A stretch of 64,000 nucleotides of DNA from Stentor coeruleus (GCA_001970955.1 MPUH01000150.1:30418-94417); one strand, 5' to 3'; positions 42,748-51,651 are shown, counted from the stretch's first letter. The notes: a model not told the origin generated them from the sequence alone. Numbers and translations are program-made.

Positions 42748-43850
42748 AATTATTTTAATCTTATGTTTTATGATACTCGATGTTAGTTGATATTAAATGT
42801 CTTGAGTTTTTTTTTATATATTGGATTTTAAGTTTATATTTTTTGATATGGCTATTAGGAATTTCATGTGAAAGATTAAGTTTTTACTAGGTTGGGTGTT
42901 ATAATTTGTTAGGGATTTTATTGATTTGGTTTATTGTTGCTTTTTTTTTTTGAAGTGTAATTATGAAAGAGAATTTTTAATATTTTGGCTGAAGGTGTTA
43001 AAATAAGATTGGCAGAGGTGTTTTGGGATAGTAGATAGAGTTTATGTTTATGATTAGGATTAGGATTAGGATTAGGAATTTTTGACTTGAATTCACTGGG
43101 AAAATAAACTGTTACCTTTTAGTTTATTTGTGTTAGGATGAGTTTTAATAACTATACTGATGGAAAATATCTTAGAATTTTAGCGAAAACGGGGTGGCTT
43201 TTATGAATTATAATAGTGTGCGTGTTGGAATTTAAAGACAGAAAAGTATCATACTCTTAAAAAATCTCAACAATACCTTTTCACTCAGCAATAAATCCAC
43301 CAAAACAAATTCCCAACCAAATCTTCCCAACAATTTAGAAAACCTTTATTCATCTTTCAAGTCTATTAGTGTTTATAAAAAAATAAATGGAATTTAAACA
43401 TCATAAAATTTTTACACTCAGCTAAATAGTCCTACCCACTAAATTATTATTATAAAAATAATAAAAATCTTATCCATAACAAAAATATTTTATATATACA
43501 TATATCTCTTTTACAAACAATCATCTAAAAGAAACATTTCAAAAGAACATAAAGCGTTTCATTTTTCAAGCAAATTTCCAAATGCAAATCTCACTATTTT
43601 GTGGATTTCTTTAATAATTTGCCGTAACAATAATTTTAAGTCAAAGTTTTCATAACAATCATGATTTTTAAATTTGAATAATAAAAAATATTTACTCTCA
43701 AAAAAATTGTTACTTTACTCGTTATTTAACATAAAACCCTTGTTACTATTGGATCTCAAAAGGAAAAAAAGACTTTAAAGATAGAAACCGTTCTTAGGAT
43801 CAATGAGATTGAACCTCCCATTATTCAGTAATAAAATTTTAATAAGCATA
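42748..43850. promoter_or_regulatory. 1.1-kb gene-free stretch: G/T-rich 3' flank then C/A-rich 5' flank
   Basis: Bases 42748-43200 are G/T-rich with telomere-like octamers GGGTGTTA (42894-42901) and TGTTAGGG (42907-42914) and a GATTAG tandem (listed separately). From about 43255 the plus strand becomes C/A-rich, leading to the zinc-finger gene. No coding frame is seen. The ATG at 43803 is in frame with the zinc-finger protein but is not preferred. Confidence 0.4.
43052..43075 (+). repeat. GATTAG tandem, four perfect copies
   Basis: Four head-to-tail GATTAG hexamers, telomere-like but not the octamer type. They lie in the G/T-rich 3' flank of the CEP76-type gene. Confidence 0.75.
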
Positions 43851-44309
43851 ATGGAAAGCAAATATCACTGCAATGGGTGCTCGAAATCTTTTTCAACAGA
43901 AGAAACCTTAAGCAAGCATAAAAATGTATGCAAAACAAGTTCAATCAAGTTTAAATGTAGTTATTGTAACAAAATGCTTTCATCAAAGCAAAATTTGAAA
44001 GAACATGAATTTACTCATACTGGAGAGCTACCTTATATTTGTAAAAGTCCTGGTTGTGGTTTAAGATTCAGACAAGGAAGTGTTCTTTCAGCGCATAAAA
44101 GAATTCATAACACAATTGAAAGATATATTAATCAAGAAAAGCATCACTGGGTTAAAGTAAAATTTATTTAGCTTACTGATATCCTACATGATATAAAAGA
44201 AACTGAAATTGAAATTACTGAAGAAAGGCTAGAAGTGATTGAATTACCACCAATAAAAGGGCCTCAAAAATTTATACTCAAGATAGTTTTTGATAAATTC
44301 AACATATAA
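43851..44309 (+). CDS. Zinc-finger protein (C2H2/C2HC, three fingers), two exons
   Basis: 147 residues after removal of a 15-nt intron. Finger 1 is CNGCSKSF..H..VC, with Cys in place of the last His (C2HC). Fingers 2 (CSYCNKML..H.FTH) and 3 (CKSPGCGLRF..H.RIH) are C2H2, with the linker TGELPYI between them close to the standard TGEKP linker. Such proteins bind nucleic acid or proteins; a transcription-factor role is likely but unproven. The second exon encodes 45 acidic/Ile-rich residues (KETEIEITEERLEVIELPP) lost in an unspliced reading. The start at 43851 is chosen because residues from the earlier ATG (43803) are hydrophobic with intergenic composition. The alternative gives 163 residues. 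Confidence 0.8.
44157..44171 (+). other. 15-nt intron in zinc-finger gene
   Basis: GTAAAATTTATTTAG at a codon boundary after VK. Removal continues the frame for 45 codons to a TAA at 44307-44309. Confidence 0.85.
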
Positions 44310-44679
44310 ACTTACTAATAAACAATTACATGTTGAAAATAACTTTTTATATATTTCTTTTATACAAATGTTTATTTATACTAACAATATTATAATAATT
44401 ACCAGGACTTCTACAGTATTTAATTTAATTCTGACTTTTACATTATCTTTAAAAAATTAAAGCCCATACATAAAAAATCTAATTTTTACTCAAATAAATC
44501 ATAAACTCTAATATATTCTATCTAAACTTCTTAAAAACCTTATTAATACATTATAAAACATTAAAAACCTAAAACTAATTCAACTCCCAAACTCCCAATA
44601 ACAAAATAAAAAACCATGAATTTCCTACTCTTTCTAATACCAAAAAGCCCTAAAATCTTGAAAAATCATAAAATATTAA
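44310..44679. promoter_or_regulatory. 5' flank of kinesin gene
   Basis: 370 A/T-rich bases, C-rich and G-poor on plus after about 44400. No coding frame or RNA. Confidence 0.4.
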
Positions 44680-46056
44680 ATGGAAAGTCGTCTTTCAGTA
44701 TACGTAAGAGTCCGGCCTCTAATAAAAGAAGATTTCTCCCTTCAAAGGAAATCATCTGAAAGCCAGCCAACAACATGTACAAAATTCTACGAAGATAAAA
44801 AACGTATTTCCTTAACAAAACCTTATTACGATGATAGAGAATTCCAAGTAGACCAAGTTTTATCCTCAGAAAACACTCAAGAAGAGTCATATGAACTTGT
44901 AGGACAAAACGTTGTAAATGAAGTTATAGAAGGTTATAATGGGACAATTATGGCATATGGGCAAACAGGTAGCGGTAAAACATTTACAGTCTTTGGATCA
45001 AAGCCAGCAATTGAATCATATGGTTATGAAAACCATAATGAAGGAGGTATTGTCCCAAGAGCAATGCAGCATATTTTCAATTATATATGTAAAAATATCG
45101 ATGATGCTCAATTTCAAGTCACAGTAGCTTTTATGCAAATTTATATGGAAATTATAACAGATTTGATTAATAAAGAAAAACCTAATAAAGGTGGACTACA
45201 GATACGTGAAGATCCGAAAACTGGGATTTTTGTTGAAGGGCTTGAACAAGTTTCAGTTCAAAATGAATTCGAAGTTATGCAATTAATATCAGATGCTGCT
45301 AAATCAAGAAACACTTCAGCAACTTCTATGAATAAAAACTCTTCTAGAAGTCATGCTGTATTACAAGTTTCATTAGAACAAAGGTGGATTGAAGAAGGAC
45401 CACCAAAGAAAAGGAGGATTAAAAAAGGACTTTTGACTATAGTCGATTTAGCTGGTAGTGAAAGGTTATCTAAATCAGGTTCTGAAGGTCTTAGGCTTAA
45501 TGAAGCTAAAACTATAAATAAATCAATATCAGCTTTAGGGAATTGTATAGCTGCATTAGCTGAAGGGAATAATATAAACCATGTTCCTTATAGAGATAGC
45601 AAATTGACTAGACTATTAACTGATTCTTTAGGAGGTAATAGCAAAACTTGTATTTATGCTTGTATTGGTCCTTCTTTAGCTAATTATGATGAAAGTTATT
45701 CAACGTTATTATTTGCTACAAGGGCTATGAATGTTAGAACACACGCTAAAGTTAATGAAAATGTGGATTTTAAAATCACTGGGTCTAATGAAGGGATTAT
45801 ACAAAGAAACCTTTTACTTGAAACTCATAATCATCAACTTAAACAAGAATTAGACCAACTTAAGAATAAAGTACAGTTTTCACCATCACCGATAATGGGT
45901 GAAAATTCGTATATGGCTAATTCTTTGATGCATGAAGAATGTAAATGTGAAGAAAAACAGAGAGAACTTGTTGCCAAGTTTACGCATATGATTCAGTATT
46001 TACAAGGGGAAATTGCCAGGCTTAATATAATTATTGCTAATTTACAGAACCAATGA
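44680..46056 (+). CDS. Kinesin motor protein with short stalk (ARK-like motor)
   Basis: A 458-residue protein. The motor domain covers about 5-355: VRVRPL, P-loop GQTGSGKT (94-101), switch I NKNSSRSHA (from 218), switch II DLAGSER (from 256), YRDSKLTRLL. All the ATP-hydrolysis motifs are intact. The combination VIEGYNGTIMAYGQTGSGKT, EDPKTGIFVEG and LSKSGSEGLRLNEAK reminds me most of armadillo-repeat kinesins (ARK type) of plants and protists. The usual long coil and armadillo tail are missing: after the motor there are only about 100 residues, with two short coiled stretches (HNHQLKQELDQLKNKV and LQGEIARLNIIIANLQ). It ends in TGA. It could be a short processive or non-motile kinesin; direction is likely plus-end, as N-terminal motors usually are. 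Confidence 0.93.
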   Translation: MESRLSVYVRVRPLIKEDFSLQRKSSESQPTTCTKFYEDKKRISLTKPYYDDREFQVDQVLSSENTQEESYELVGQNVVNEVIEGYNGTIMAYGQTGSGKTFTVFGSKPAIESYGYENHNEGGIVPRAMQHIFNYICKNIDDAQFQVTVAFMQIYMEIITDLINKEKPNKGGLQIREDPKTGIFVEGLEQVSVQNEFEVMQLISDAAKSRNTSATSMNKNSSRSHAVLQVSLEQRWIEEGPPKKRRIKKGLLTIVDLAGSERLSKSGSEGLRLNEAKTINKSISALGNCIAALAEGNNINHVPYRDSKLTRLLTDSLGGNSKTCIYACIGPSLANYDESYSTLLFATRAMNVRTHAKVNENVDFKITGSNEGIIQRNLLLETHNHQLKQELDQLKNKVQFSPSPIMGENSYMANSLMHEECKCEEKQRELVAKFTHMIQYLQGEIARLNIIIANLQNQ

Positions 46057-46138
46057 AATAAGTGATGTGTGGTTAGAGAAGAGTTATAGGGTAGTGGCAA
46101 TTTTTTATTTTTTATATAGTTTTAGTTAATTAATTATT

Positions 46139-46552
46139 TCACACCCATCCAGACAAAGAATTCACCCTCTGTAATATCGGTGGTGGGGGTACACTAGCAT
46201 TATTTTTTCTCATCCTCGTTCTTGGTCTACTAACACAAAAGCTCTTATCAGCTATGACTTTAAACGGACTTAAAGAGTTAACTTTAATCCTTTCTACAAC
46301 CAACTTATTACTTTTAACAGGATTCATAACACTATATTCTTTCCAAGGATTAGCAATAGGTTTATGTTTCTTAATAACAAAATTCGAGCTTGTGACAAGT
46401 TCAAGTTGTTTCTGCGAATGATGTATTGATCTATTATATTCAGGTAAATTCTTCACTGTCAACGGTATTATAATTTTACTTAATGACCTACAAACAGGGA
46501 AATTTTTATAAGGTTTAAGTAAAATAGTCTGTCTAGGTTTATCAGCTAACAT
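46139..46552 (-). CDS. Small basic protein, head-to-head with PP2A-A-like gene
   Basis: 137 residues from the ATG at 46552-46550. An upstream in-frame ATG (46600) would add 16 residues inside the opposite gene and is not preferred. Unknown function. It is basic, with clusters such as RPRTRMRKNN and a PPPP run, and ends in TGA. The codon pattern on this strand (CCT, CTT, ACT, AAA) is like that of its neighbours. Its start is only seven bases from the start of the divergent PP2A-A-like gene at 46560, so the two must share a tiny promoter or have very short leaders. It is convergent with the kinesin. The reading frame is plausible rather than proven. Confidence 0.55.
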   Translation of the reverse strand: MLADKPRQTILLKPYKNFPVCRSLSKIIIPLTVKNLPEYNRSIHHSQKQLELVTSSNFVIKKHKPIANPWKEYSVMNPVKSNKLVVERIKVNSLSPFKVIADKSFCVSRPRTRMRKNNASVPPPPILQRVNSLSGWV

Positions 46553-46559
46553 TTTAATA

Positions 46560-48218
46560 ATGGAACATACACTTGACACTATATGCTTAGCTTTTGACAA
46601 TCCTGATATAATTCAAAGGTCTAAGTCTATAGAAATAATAAGTGATATTGACTTAAACGAACAAGAAATTGCTGAAATTATCATCCCAAGACTAGTTAAA
46701 TATTTAGATGATTCAGAAGAACTTCTTCTAATAATAATCATACAACTTATCAAGCTTAAAGATAGAATTTATTCAAAGGGTTATGCTTTATCCTTATTCC
46801 TTCCTTTAAAAATCCTCGCAAGTATTATTGATGATGTTGTACGTTTAGCTGCAGTTAATGCTATAGCTCAATTGTTGATGTTTTATAGTTTAACTGAAAG
46901 TTATCTTTCAGATCTAATTGGGCATTTAGTCAAGTCAGTTAACAAATTTTCTATATACTCAGCTATTGATTTGATTGAGATTTTCTTTAATGATCTATCA
47001 ATGAATTTTCAATTACAGTATATAAATTTGTTGGTTGATTTGTTTACTTCTGGGAATATTGATAGGAGGATAAGAATTTGTTCTGCGGTTCAGAATTTGA
47101 TTAGGAAAGTTTCTAGGAATCAGGGTTTTGAAGTGTTTTTCGGACTTTTTGCTGATGATCCTGAAGATTTAGTGAGGATTTATGCTGTGGATCTAGCTGG
47201 GGTTATGAGATTAGATGTTACTGATAAGGAAAATTTACTTAGAGACCAGAGCTGGAAGGTTAGGTATTATATAGCAAAGAGTCTTTCGGTGTTGATGAAT
47301 GAAAATAACACTCAGAAAATATGTCAAACGCTTTTAGAGTATCTTAATGATCAGGAGGCTGAAGTGAAAACTATGGCGTTTTTATGTTTGGAAGAAGTTT
47401 TTGCTAGACAGAATGAAAACCAATCAGCCCAGTATGTGAATATTTTGAATGTTGTAAGGGATGTTGTATTACAGTTACCAAATTTAAATATCAGCATTGT
47501 TAATAGTATTTTACGTCTTTGTCCTTTAGTTGGTAAAGAAAACTGTCAAGAATATCTTCTTAGCATAGTCAAAAACTTATTAACCGAGCCAAGTAATTAT
47601 GATTATGAAGTTGCTCTTATACAAAACATAGACTGTGTACTTTTGGTTACAAGTATAGAGTTTATTGAATCAAATGTCCTTCCTGTTATAATCAAACTTT
47701 TAGAACATAAAATGTGGAAAATCCGAATCAAAGCTTTAAGTTTGTTACCAAAACTCGGTAAAGATCTTGGGTGTGATTTTTTTATGCAGTTTTTATATAA
47801 GTTTTTACTCAAGTCTTTAAATGATTTAGTACATGCTGTACGTACTGAAGCTATGCATTCAATATCAAAAATCACTGATTTTTTTCCTTCAAAATGGATG
47901 CAAGTTCATATTTTCCCTGAGGTTCTTGAAAAAAGTAAATGTGATTGTTATATAAATAGAATAACAAGCCTAAACCTTCTGATTGAATTATACACAAAAC
48001 TCGATTTTGAAGTTTTTGGTGATGAAGTTGTTAATATTATTCAAAGGCTTACTGATGATAAAGTTGTAAATGTTAGAATTTGTGTTGCTAAGCTTTGTAT
48101 ATGCATATTAAACTGGCCTATTCCTATAAAGTATATTGAGTTTTTAAAAGGAAGTCAGGAAAAGTTGAAGAAAGATGAGGATATTGATGTTAAATGTTTA
48201 GCTAGTGAGGATTTATAA
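46560..48218 (+). CDS. PP2A scaffold-A-like HEAT-repeat protein
   Basis: A 552-residue protein of HEAT repeats, following the PR65/A subunit of protein phosphatase 2A from end to end. Clear matches are DQSWKVRYYIAKSLSVLM (family: D-x-S-WRVRYMVADK), DQEAEVKTMAFLCLEE, LLEHKMWKIRIKALSLLPKL and VNVRICVAKL, and the end DEDIDVKCLASEDL (family: D-Q-D-V-D-V-K-Y-F-A-x-E-x-L). PR65 has 15 HEAT repeats and about 589 residues; this protein is a little shorter. It would hold the catalytic C subunit on its C-terminal repeats and a B subunit on its N-terminal ones. The first ATG gives an N-terminus that aligns with the family, so the start is trusted despite the seven-base gap to the divergent gene. It is clearly diverged from animal PR65, so a specialised paralogue is possible. 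Confidence 0.82.
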   Translation: MEHTLDTICLAFDNPDIIQRSKSIEIISDIDLNEQEIAEIIIPRLVKYLDDSEELLLIIIIQLIKLKDRIYSKGYALSLFLPLKILASIIDDVVRLAAVNAIAQLLMFYSLTESYLSDLIGHLVKSVNKFSIYSAIDLIEIFFNDLSMNFQLQYINLLVDLFTSGNIDRRIRICSAVQNLIRKVSRNQGFEVFFGLFADDPEDLVRIYAVDLAGVMRLDVTDKENLLRDQSWKVRYYIAKSLSVLMNENNTQKICQTLLEYLNDQEAEVKTMAFLCLEEVFARQNENQSAQYVNILNVVRDVVLQLPNLNISIVNSILRLCPLVGKENCQEYLLSIVKNLLTEPSNYDYEVALIQNIDCVLLVTSIEFIESNVLPVIIKLLEHKMWKIRIKALSLLPKLGKDLGCDFFMQFLYKFLLKSLNDLVHAVRTEAMHSISKITDFFPSKWMQVHIFPEVLEKSKCDCYINRITSLNLLIELYTKLDFEVFGDEVVNIIQRLTDDKVVNVRICVAKLCICILNWPIPIKYIEFLKGSQEKLKKDEDIDVKCLASEDL

Positions 48219-48270
48219 GTTAAGTGATATTTCATATATTTTTAGGGAGAGAAAATAGGTTTATTATTAA

Positions 48271-49302
48271 ATGGAAGGTGTACCTGATGAAATAGCTAAT
48301 ATCAAACCATTTCTGATAAGGTCGGAAGAGATGAAAAATGCTGATGCTGTGGTTTCGTTTTATACATTTAGATATGCCCTGTCTTTAGCTTTTGATTTTA
48401 GAAAACAAAATCCTGGGATCACGAATGTTGATCAATATTTAGGAAATATGCTTGAAGTTATGGAAGAAAAGAAAAAATCTATAGCTAGTATACAGAATCC
48501 AAAGGATCAATATGAAAAATTCATCACAATGCTTTTTATTTCTGCTGATAATGATGATAGAAAAACAGGTTCGACTAAAGCAACAGCGCAGAAGTTTTTG
48601 ATCCTAAGTTACTTTATTGAAGCTTTTAATGTATTTCAAGAAATCCCACAAGATTGGGAAGAAAAAAGAATCTACTGCAAATGGAAAGCTGCAGATATAT
48701 TAAAAGCTATAAAAAGAGGGGAAAAACCTTTACCTGGAGGACCAAATGAACGTGGTAATGAAGAGAAAAAAACTCCAGCGCGTAACAATCAGCCGATAGG
48801 GAATTTCCCACAAAATCCATCAGAAAGTATCCCGAAAGTTCCAAATAACGCGAATTTCCCCCCAAATAACTCTTTTATTCCATCAAGTGCTCCAAGTATA
48901 CCCCCAAATAACACTTATTTCCCTTCAAGTGCCCCAAGTCTACCTCAAAATATCACTTATTTCCCCCCAGGTTCTTCTAATTTACCACAAAATACTAGTT
49001 ATTTTCCCCCTAATATCCCTGAAAATCCTAAACCTACAATACCTAATCCACCAAAAGAGAATTTTAAAACTCCTGAATTAGAACCTCAAAGATCAGCACC
49101 AATTACAGCTAAAAAAGATATCCCAGAAAGGAAAACCGCAGTAAATAGGAATGCAATTACTGTTGAACAGAGGAAAATTATTGATCAAGCAAAGAAATTC
49201 GGCACAAATGGGATACAAGAATTGGATTATAAGAATTTCCAACAAGCAATTATCGCTTTTCAGAATGCGATTAAATGCCTTGAGAGCTTGAATATGGGTT
49301 AG
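48271..49302 (+). CDS. VTA1: VTA1/LIP5, Vps4 cofactor of the ESCRT-III system
   Basis: A 343-residue protein. Residues 5-160 match the two MIT-like repeats of VTA1: ADAVVSFYTFRYALSLAF, then FITMLFISADNDDRKTGSTKATAQKFLILSYFIEAF (family: LF-x-A-D-x-ED..AG), and the KWKAADILKAIKRGEKP element before the linker. The C-terminal 45 residues (EQRKIIDQAKKF, then YKNFQQAIIAFQNAIKCL) are the Vta1_C helix pair that binds the Vps4 AAA ATPase. The linker is Pro/Asn/Ser-rich, with four 14-residue repeats. VTA1 stimulates Vps4, which disassembles ESCRT-III in multivesicular-body formation and membrane repair. It starts 52 bases after the PP2A-A-like gene. Confidence 0.9.
   Translation: MEGVPDEIANIKPFLIRSEEMKNADAVVSFYTFRYALSLAFDFRKQNPGITNVDQYLGNMLEVMEEKKKSIASIQNPKDQYEKFITMLFISADNDDRKTGSTKATAQKFLILSYFIEAFNVFQEIPQDWEEKRIYCKWKAADILKAIKRGEKPLPGGPNERGNEEKKTPARNNQPIGNFPQNPSESIPKVPNNANFPPNNSFIPSSAPSIPPNNTYFPSSAPSLPQNITYFPPGSSNLPQNTSYFPPNIPENPKPTIPNPPKENFKTPELEPQRSAPITAKKDIPERKTAVNRNAITVEQRKIIDQAKKFGTNGIQELDYKNFQQAIIAFQNAIKCLESLNMG
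48865..49032 (+). repeat. Four 42-bp tandem repeats in the VTA1 linker
   Basis: Four consecutive 14-residue units: NNSFIPSSAPSIPP, NNTYFPSSAPSLPQ, NITYFPPGSSNLPQ and a diverged NTSYFPPN.... Each is 42 bp, with no spacer. Confidence 0.8.
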
Positions 49303-49340
49303 ATAGATAATGCTAAAAATGGTTGTGAAAAATAAAATAA

Positions 49341-50450
49341 ATGGGTGCTTGTTTAGTTAAAAAAAATGTTGAACAGGATACTTTGCTTATTAAAGTTCAG
49401 AAGATTATAGAAAATAATGATTTGCTTGAATTAGAGTTTATATCAAGGACAATAGATTTCTCAGCCAGCATCGAAAGCATTGATAAAATTTACTTCACAA
49501 TAAAAAACCTAAAAGCAAATCTTTTAGGTTTATCTTTATTCTACGGTTCATTCGACTGTTTTAAATTCATTCACAAAACTCTTAACGCAAGCCTTGAATC
49601 GATGGAAAAAGTTTTCCTCGAGCAAAAAACTAGCGCAATCGACTTAATTTGCACTCGAAACTGTATTGAAATCCTAGACTACTACCTCCCTCATTACGAA
49701 AAATCATTCGAATTCTGTCCTTTAATCGAAGAAGTTACTGAAAGTCTTAATTTAACTAGCAATACTGAAATATTAAAGCCAAAAATTTTTATCTCAACAT
49801 ATACCCCAATCCATAAAGCTTGCGAAATGGGTAATATAAATATAATTTCTCATATTCATAAATACTTCAAAGAAAAAACTATTATTCCTTATACCCTAGA
49901 TCTTGATTATCAAGATGAAACATCAGGAGAAAATTGTTCTCTTATATCATGTCGTATAGGAAATTATACTATGATTCGTTTTCTTCATAAAACATGTAAG
50001 ACAAATTTTCGACTTTTAAACAAACTTGGGGAAAATGCTATACAAATCCTTGCAGCTTCAAATAAAAAGAAAAATTTTAAAGACTTTTATGAATGCTTAG
50101 TGTATCTTGTAATAAATGTTGGGGTTGATCTTTCACATAACTATGAAGAAACTTTACTTTTGCTTGAAAATGAAAAATCGATACTTTTTTATCAGAAAAA
50201 ACTTAAGGAAAAAGGTATTGAAATTGATAAATATGAATTAGAAGAAAAGAATAAGTTAATAAGAATGAAACAAGTTAGGTCTTTAGAAGAAGAAAAACTT
50301 GATTCTTATCAGGGTAGTGAATTTAATTTTATACAACTTTATTCAGATATAATGCAAGGAACAGATGTTGAAGAGATTTCAGTGATCGATACTCATTCAC
50401 ATAATGCAACACCTTTTACAAGTGTTCTTAATGAGTTGCCACCAAATTAA
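49341..50450 (+). CDS. Ankyrin-like protein with dual-acylation N-terminus
   Basis: A 369-residue protein. MGACLVKK fits myristoylation on Gly2 and palmitoylation on Cys4, though the usual Ser/Thr at position 6 is Val. Degenerate ankyrin-type helix pairs can be seen: LLGLSLFYGSFDCFKFIHKTL, IDLICTRNCIEILDYYL, TPIHKACEMGNINIISHIHKYF and LISCRIGNYTMIRFLHKTC. TPIHKACEMGN is the best match to the ankyrin consensus. The ~90 C-terminal residues are acidic and unstructured. The likely role is a membrane-attached adaptor. It begins 38 bases after VTA1 and ends four bases before the end of the convergent gene on the other strand. Confidence 0.72.
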   Translation: MGACLVKKNVEQDTLLIKVQKIIENNDLLELEFISRTIDFSASIESIDKIYFTIKNLKANLLGLSLFYGSFDCFKFIHKTLNASLESMEKVFLEQKTSAIDLICTRNCIEILDYYLPHYEKSFEFCPLIEEVTESLNLTSNTEILKPKIFISTYTPIHKACEMGNINIISHIHKYFKEKTIIPYTLDLDYQDETSGENCSLISCRIGNYTMIRFLHKTCKTNFRLLNKLGENAIQILAASNKKKNFKDFYECLVYLVINVGVDLSHNYEETLLLLENEKSILFYQKKLKEKGIEIDKYELEEKNKLIRMKQVRSLEEEKLDSYQGSEFNFIQLYSDIMQGTDVEEISVIDTHSHNATPFTSVLNELPPN

Positions 50451-50454
50451 TATT

Positions 50455-50754
50455 TTAATTATTTTTTATTTTTGGAGGGAAATACCCTAATATTGAAACT
50501 TTGCCTTTACCTTGAATAGTTAAAATTAAGTTTGTATTTGTTGGGAAATATAAATTTATATCGGCAAAAGGGGTTGTTTTAGAGAGAATGCCTATTGGGT
50601 ATTTTTGACCTTCAGTTATTAAGAATATTGATGTTGGATCTTGTAAATCATAATCATGAAGGGTTATATGGGATATATGAAGTATATCACCTTTTTGGGA
50701 AAAGCTGGATAAGTTGATAGTTTTTCCTTCTTGTAGAATTTGTCCCCAGAACAT
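50455..50754 (-). CDS. Stand-alone nucleoplasmin-like (NPL) domain protein
   Basis: A 99-residue protein that is essentially a complete NPL domain of the type found at the N-terminus of insect/fungal FKBP39/46 and plant HD2 proteins. MFWGQILQEGKTINL matches their MFWGVEVKPGK start, LHISHITLHD matches LHISQATLG, SIFLITEGQKYPIGIL matches the V-x-V-x-x-x-x-K-x-x-IGTL strand, and it ends VSILGYFPP where the family has V-H-F-x-GYF. This fold makes pentameric histone chaperones. No FKBP or acidic domain follows: the stop comes right after the fold. It is convergent with the ankyrin-like gene (four bases apart) and 13 bases downstream of the next minus-strand gene. Confidence 0.75.
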   Translation of the reverse strand: MFWGQILQEGKTINLSSFSQKGDILHISHITLHDYDLQDPTSIFLITEGQKYPIGILSKTTPFADINLYFPTNTNLILTIQGKGKVSILGYFPPKIKNN

Positions 50755-50767
50755 TTTATTATTATTA

Positions 50768-51295
50768 TTATTCTATATGTTTTATCTCGTCGCCAAGAAT
50801 CCAGAAATCTTTGGTCTCAGCACCACGACGGGGGGTTTTTTTCTGCACTTTTATTGGGCTTCGTTTGTCATTAAGGAAATTGTTCATAATTTTAGAATAA
50901 TATATATTTGCTGAGTTTTTGTTAGTCCTTGATGTAATATTAGAAGGATACATTCCAGATGTAAATGATATTTGATTATTAATACTTTTTGGTCTTAATT
51001 TTTGACTAGCATGACTGATTGATGATGCCCTTGATCTTCCTGAGTTTTGACTTGGGATACTCCTGTTAAGAAAATTGAACAGATCTTTTGTAGACTGTGA
51101 GTAACTAGGCTCATGAATGTGTTTGATTTCAAGGTTTATCATTTTATTGTAAACTGTATTGAATTTTGAAGACCAACTTTTATCTATTCCGTGCAATTTT
51201 ATCATCTGCAATATCTGACTTTGTAATAAAGATATAAGAGCATGTACAAAAGATGGGTAATCATTTCTTGCTAAAAATAAGCTAGTTTCTGACAT
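50768..51295 (-). CDS. Hypothetical protein, upstream and co-directional with the NPL gene
   Basis: A 175-residue protein of unknown function. The first 85 residues are helical (FVHALISLLQSQILQMIKLHG and later TKDLFNFLNRSI). The rest is Ser/Asn/Arg-rich and probably disordered (SGRSRASSISHASQKLRP). It ends 13 bases before the ATG of the NPL-domain gene on the same strand, an operon-like spacing that is unusual for a eukaryote but may simply reflect very short leaders. Reading frame, composition and start context look real. Confidence 0.6.
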   Translation of the reverse strand: MSETSLFLARNDYPSFVHALISLLQSQILQMIKLHGIDKSWSSKFNTVYNKMINLEIKHIHEPSYSQSTKDLFNFLNRSIPSQNSGRSRASSISHASQKLRPKSINNQISFTSGMYPSNITSRTNKNSANIYYSKIMNNFLNDKRSPIKVQKKTPRRGAETKDFWILGDEIKHIE

Positions 51296-51651
51296 TTATA
51301 AATTCAAATATACTCGTTAGTGTATATGTTAAATAATATTATTTTTATACATGATAGTGTTTTTTTATACAAAACTATTACTTTATTTCAATGCTGTGAT
51401 TGTAAAGATTCTTTGAAGCTTCAATATTATTATATCATCCAGCTATGAAAAAATAGGAAAAAAGACAAATATTAATTGTTGCATTTTTATAAATGTTGCA
51501 TTATTAGTTCATATAGAAAATAAATTCTGCTTATATATATTTTACATAAAAACCCCAATATCTACATAGATTAATCTATATATCTTAGGAAATCTATCAT
51601 TTTCATAAAGAAATAAACTTATAACAATTAGTTTATTACAATTCTTAATAA
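51296..51651. promoter_or_regulatory. Divergent 5' region before VPS13
   Basis: 356 A/T-rich bases between the starts of a minus gene (51295) and VPS13 (51652). Slightly C-richer on plus over 51545-51610. No coding frame. Confidence 0.4.

Noticed and set aside
43803-43850. Upstream ATG of the zinc-finger gene
   Set aside because: The 16 residues it would add are hydrophobic and their DNA looks like flank; the ATG at 43851 sits directly before the first finger.
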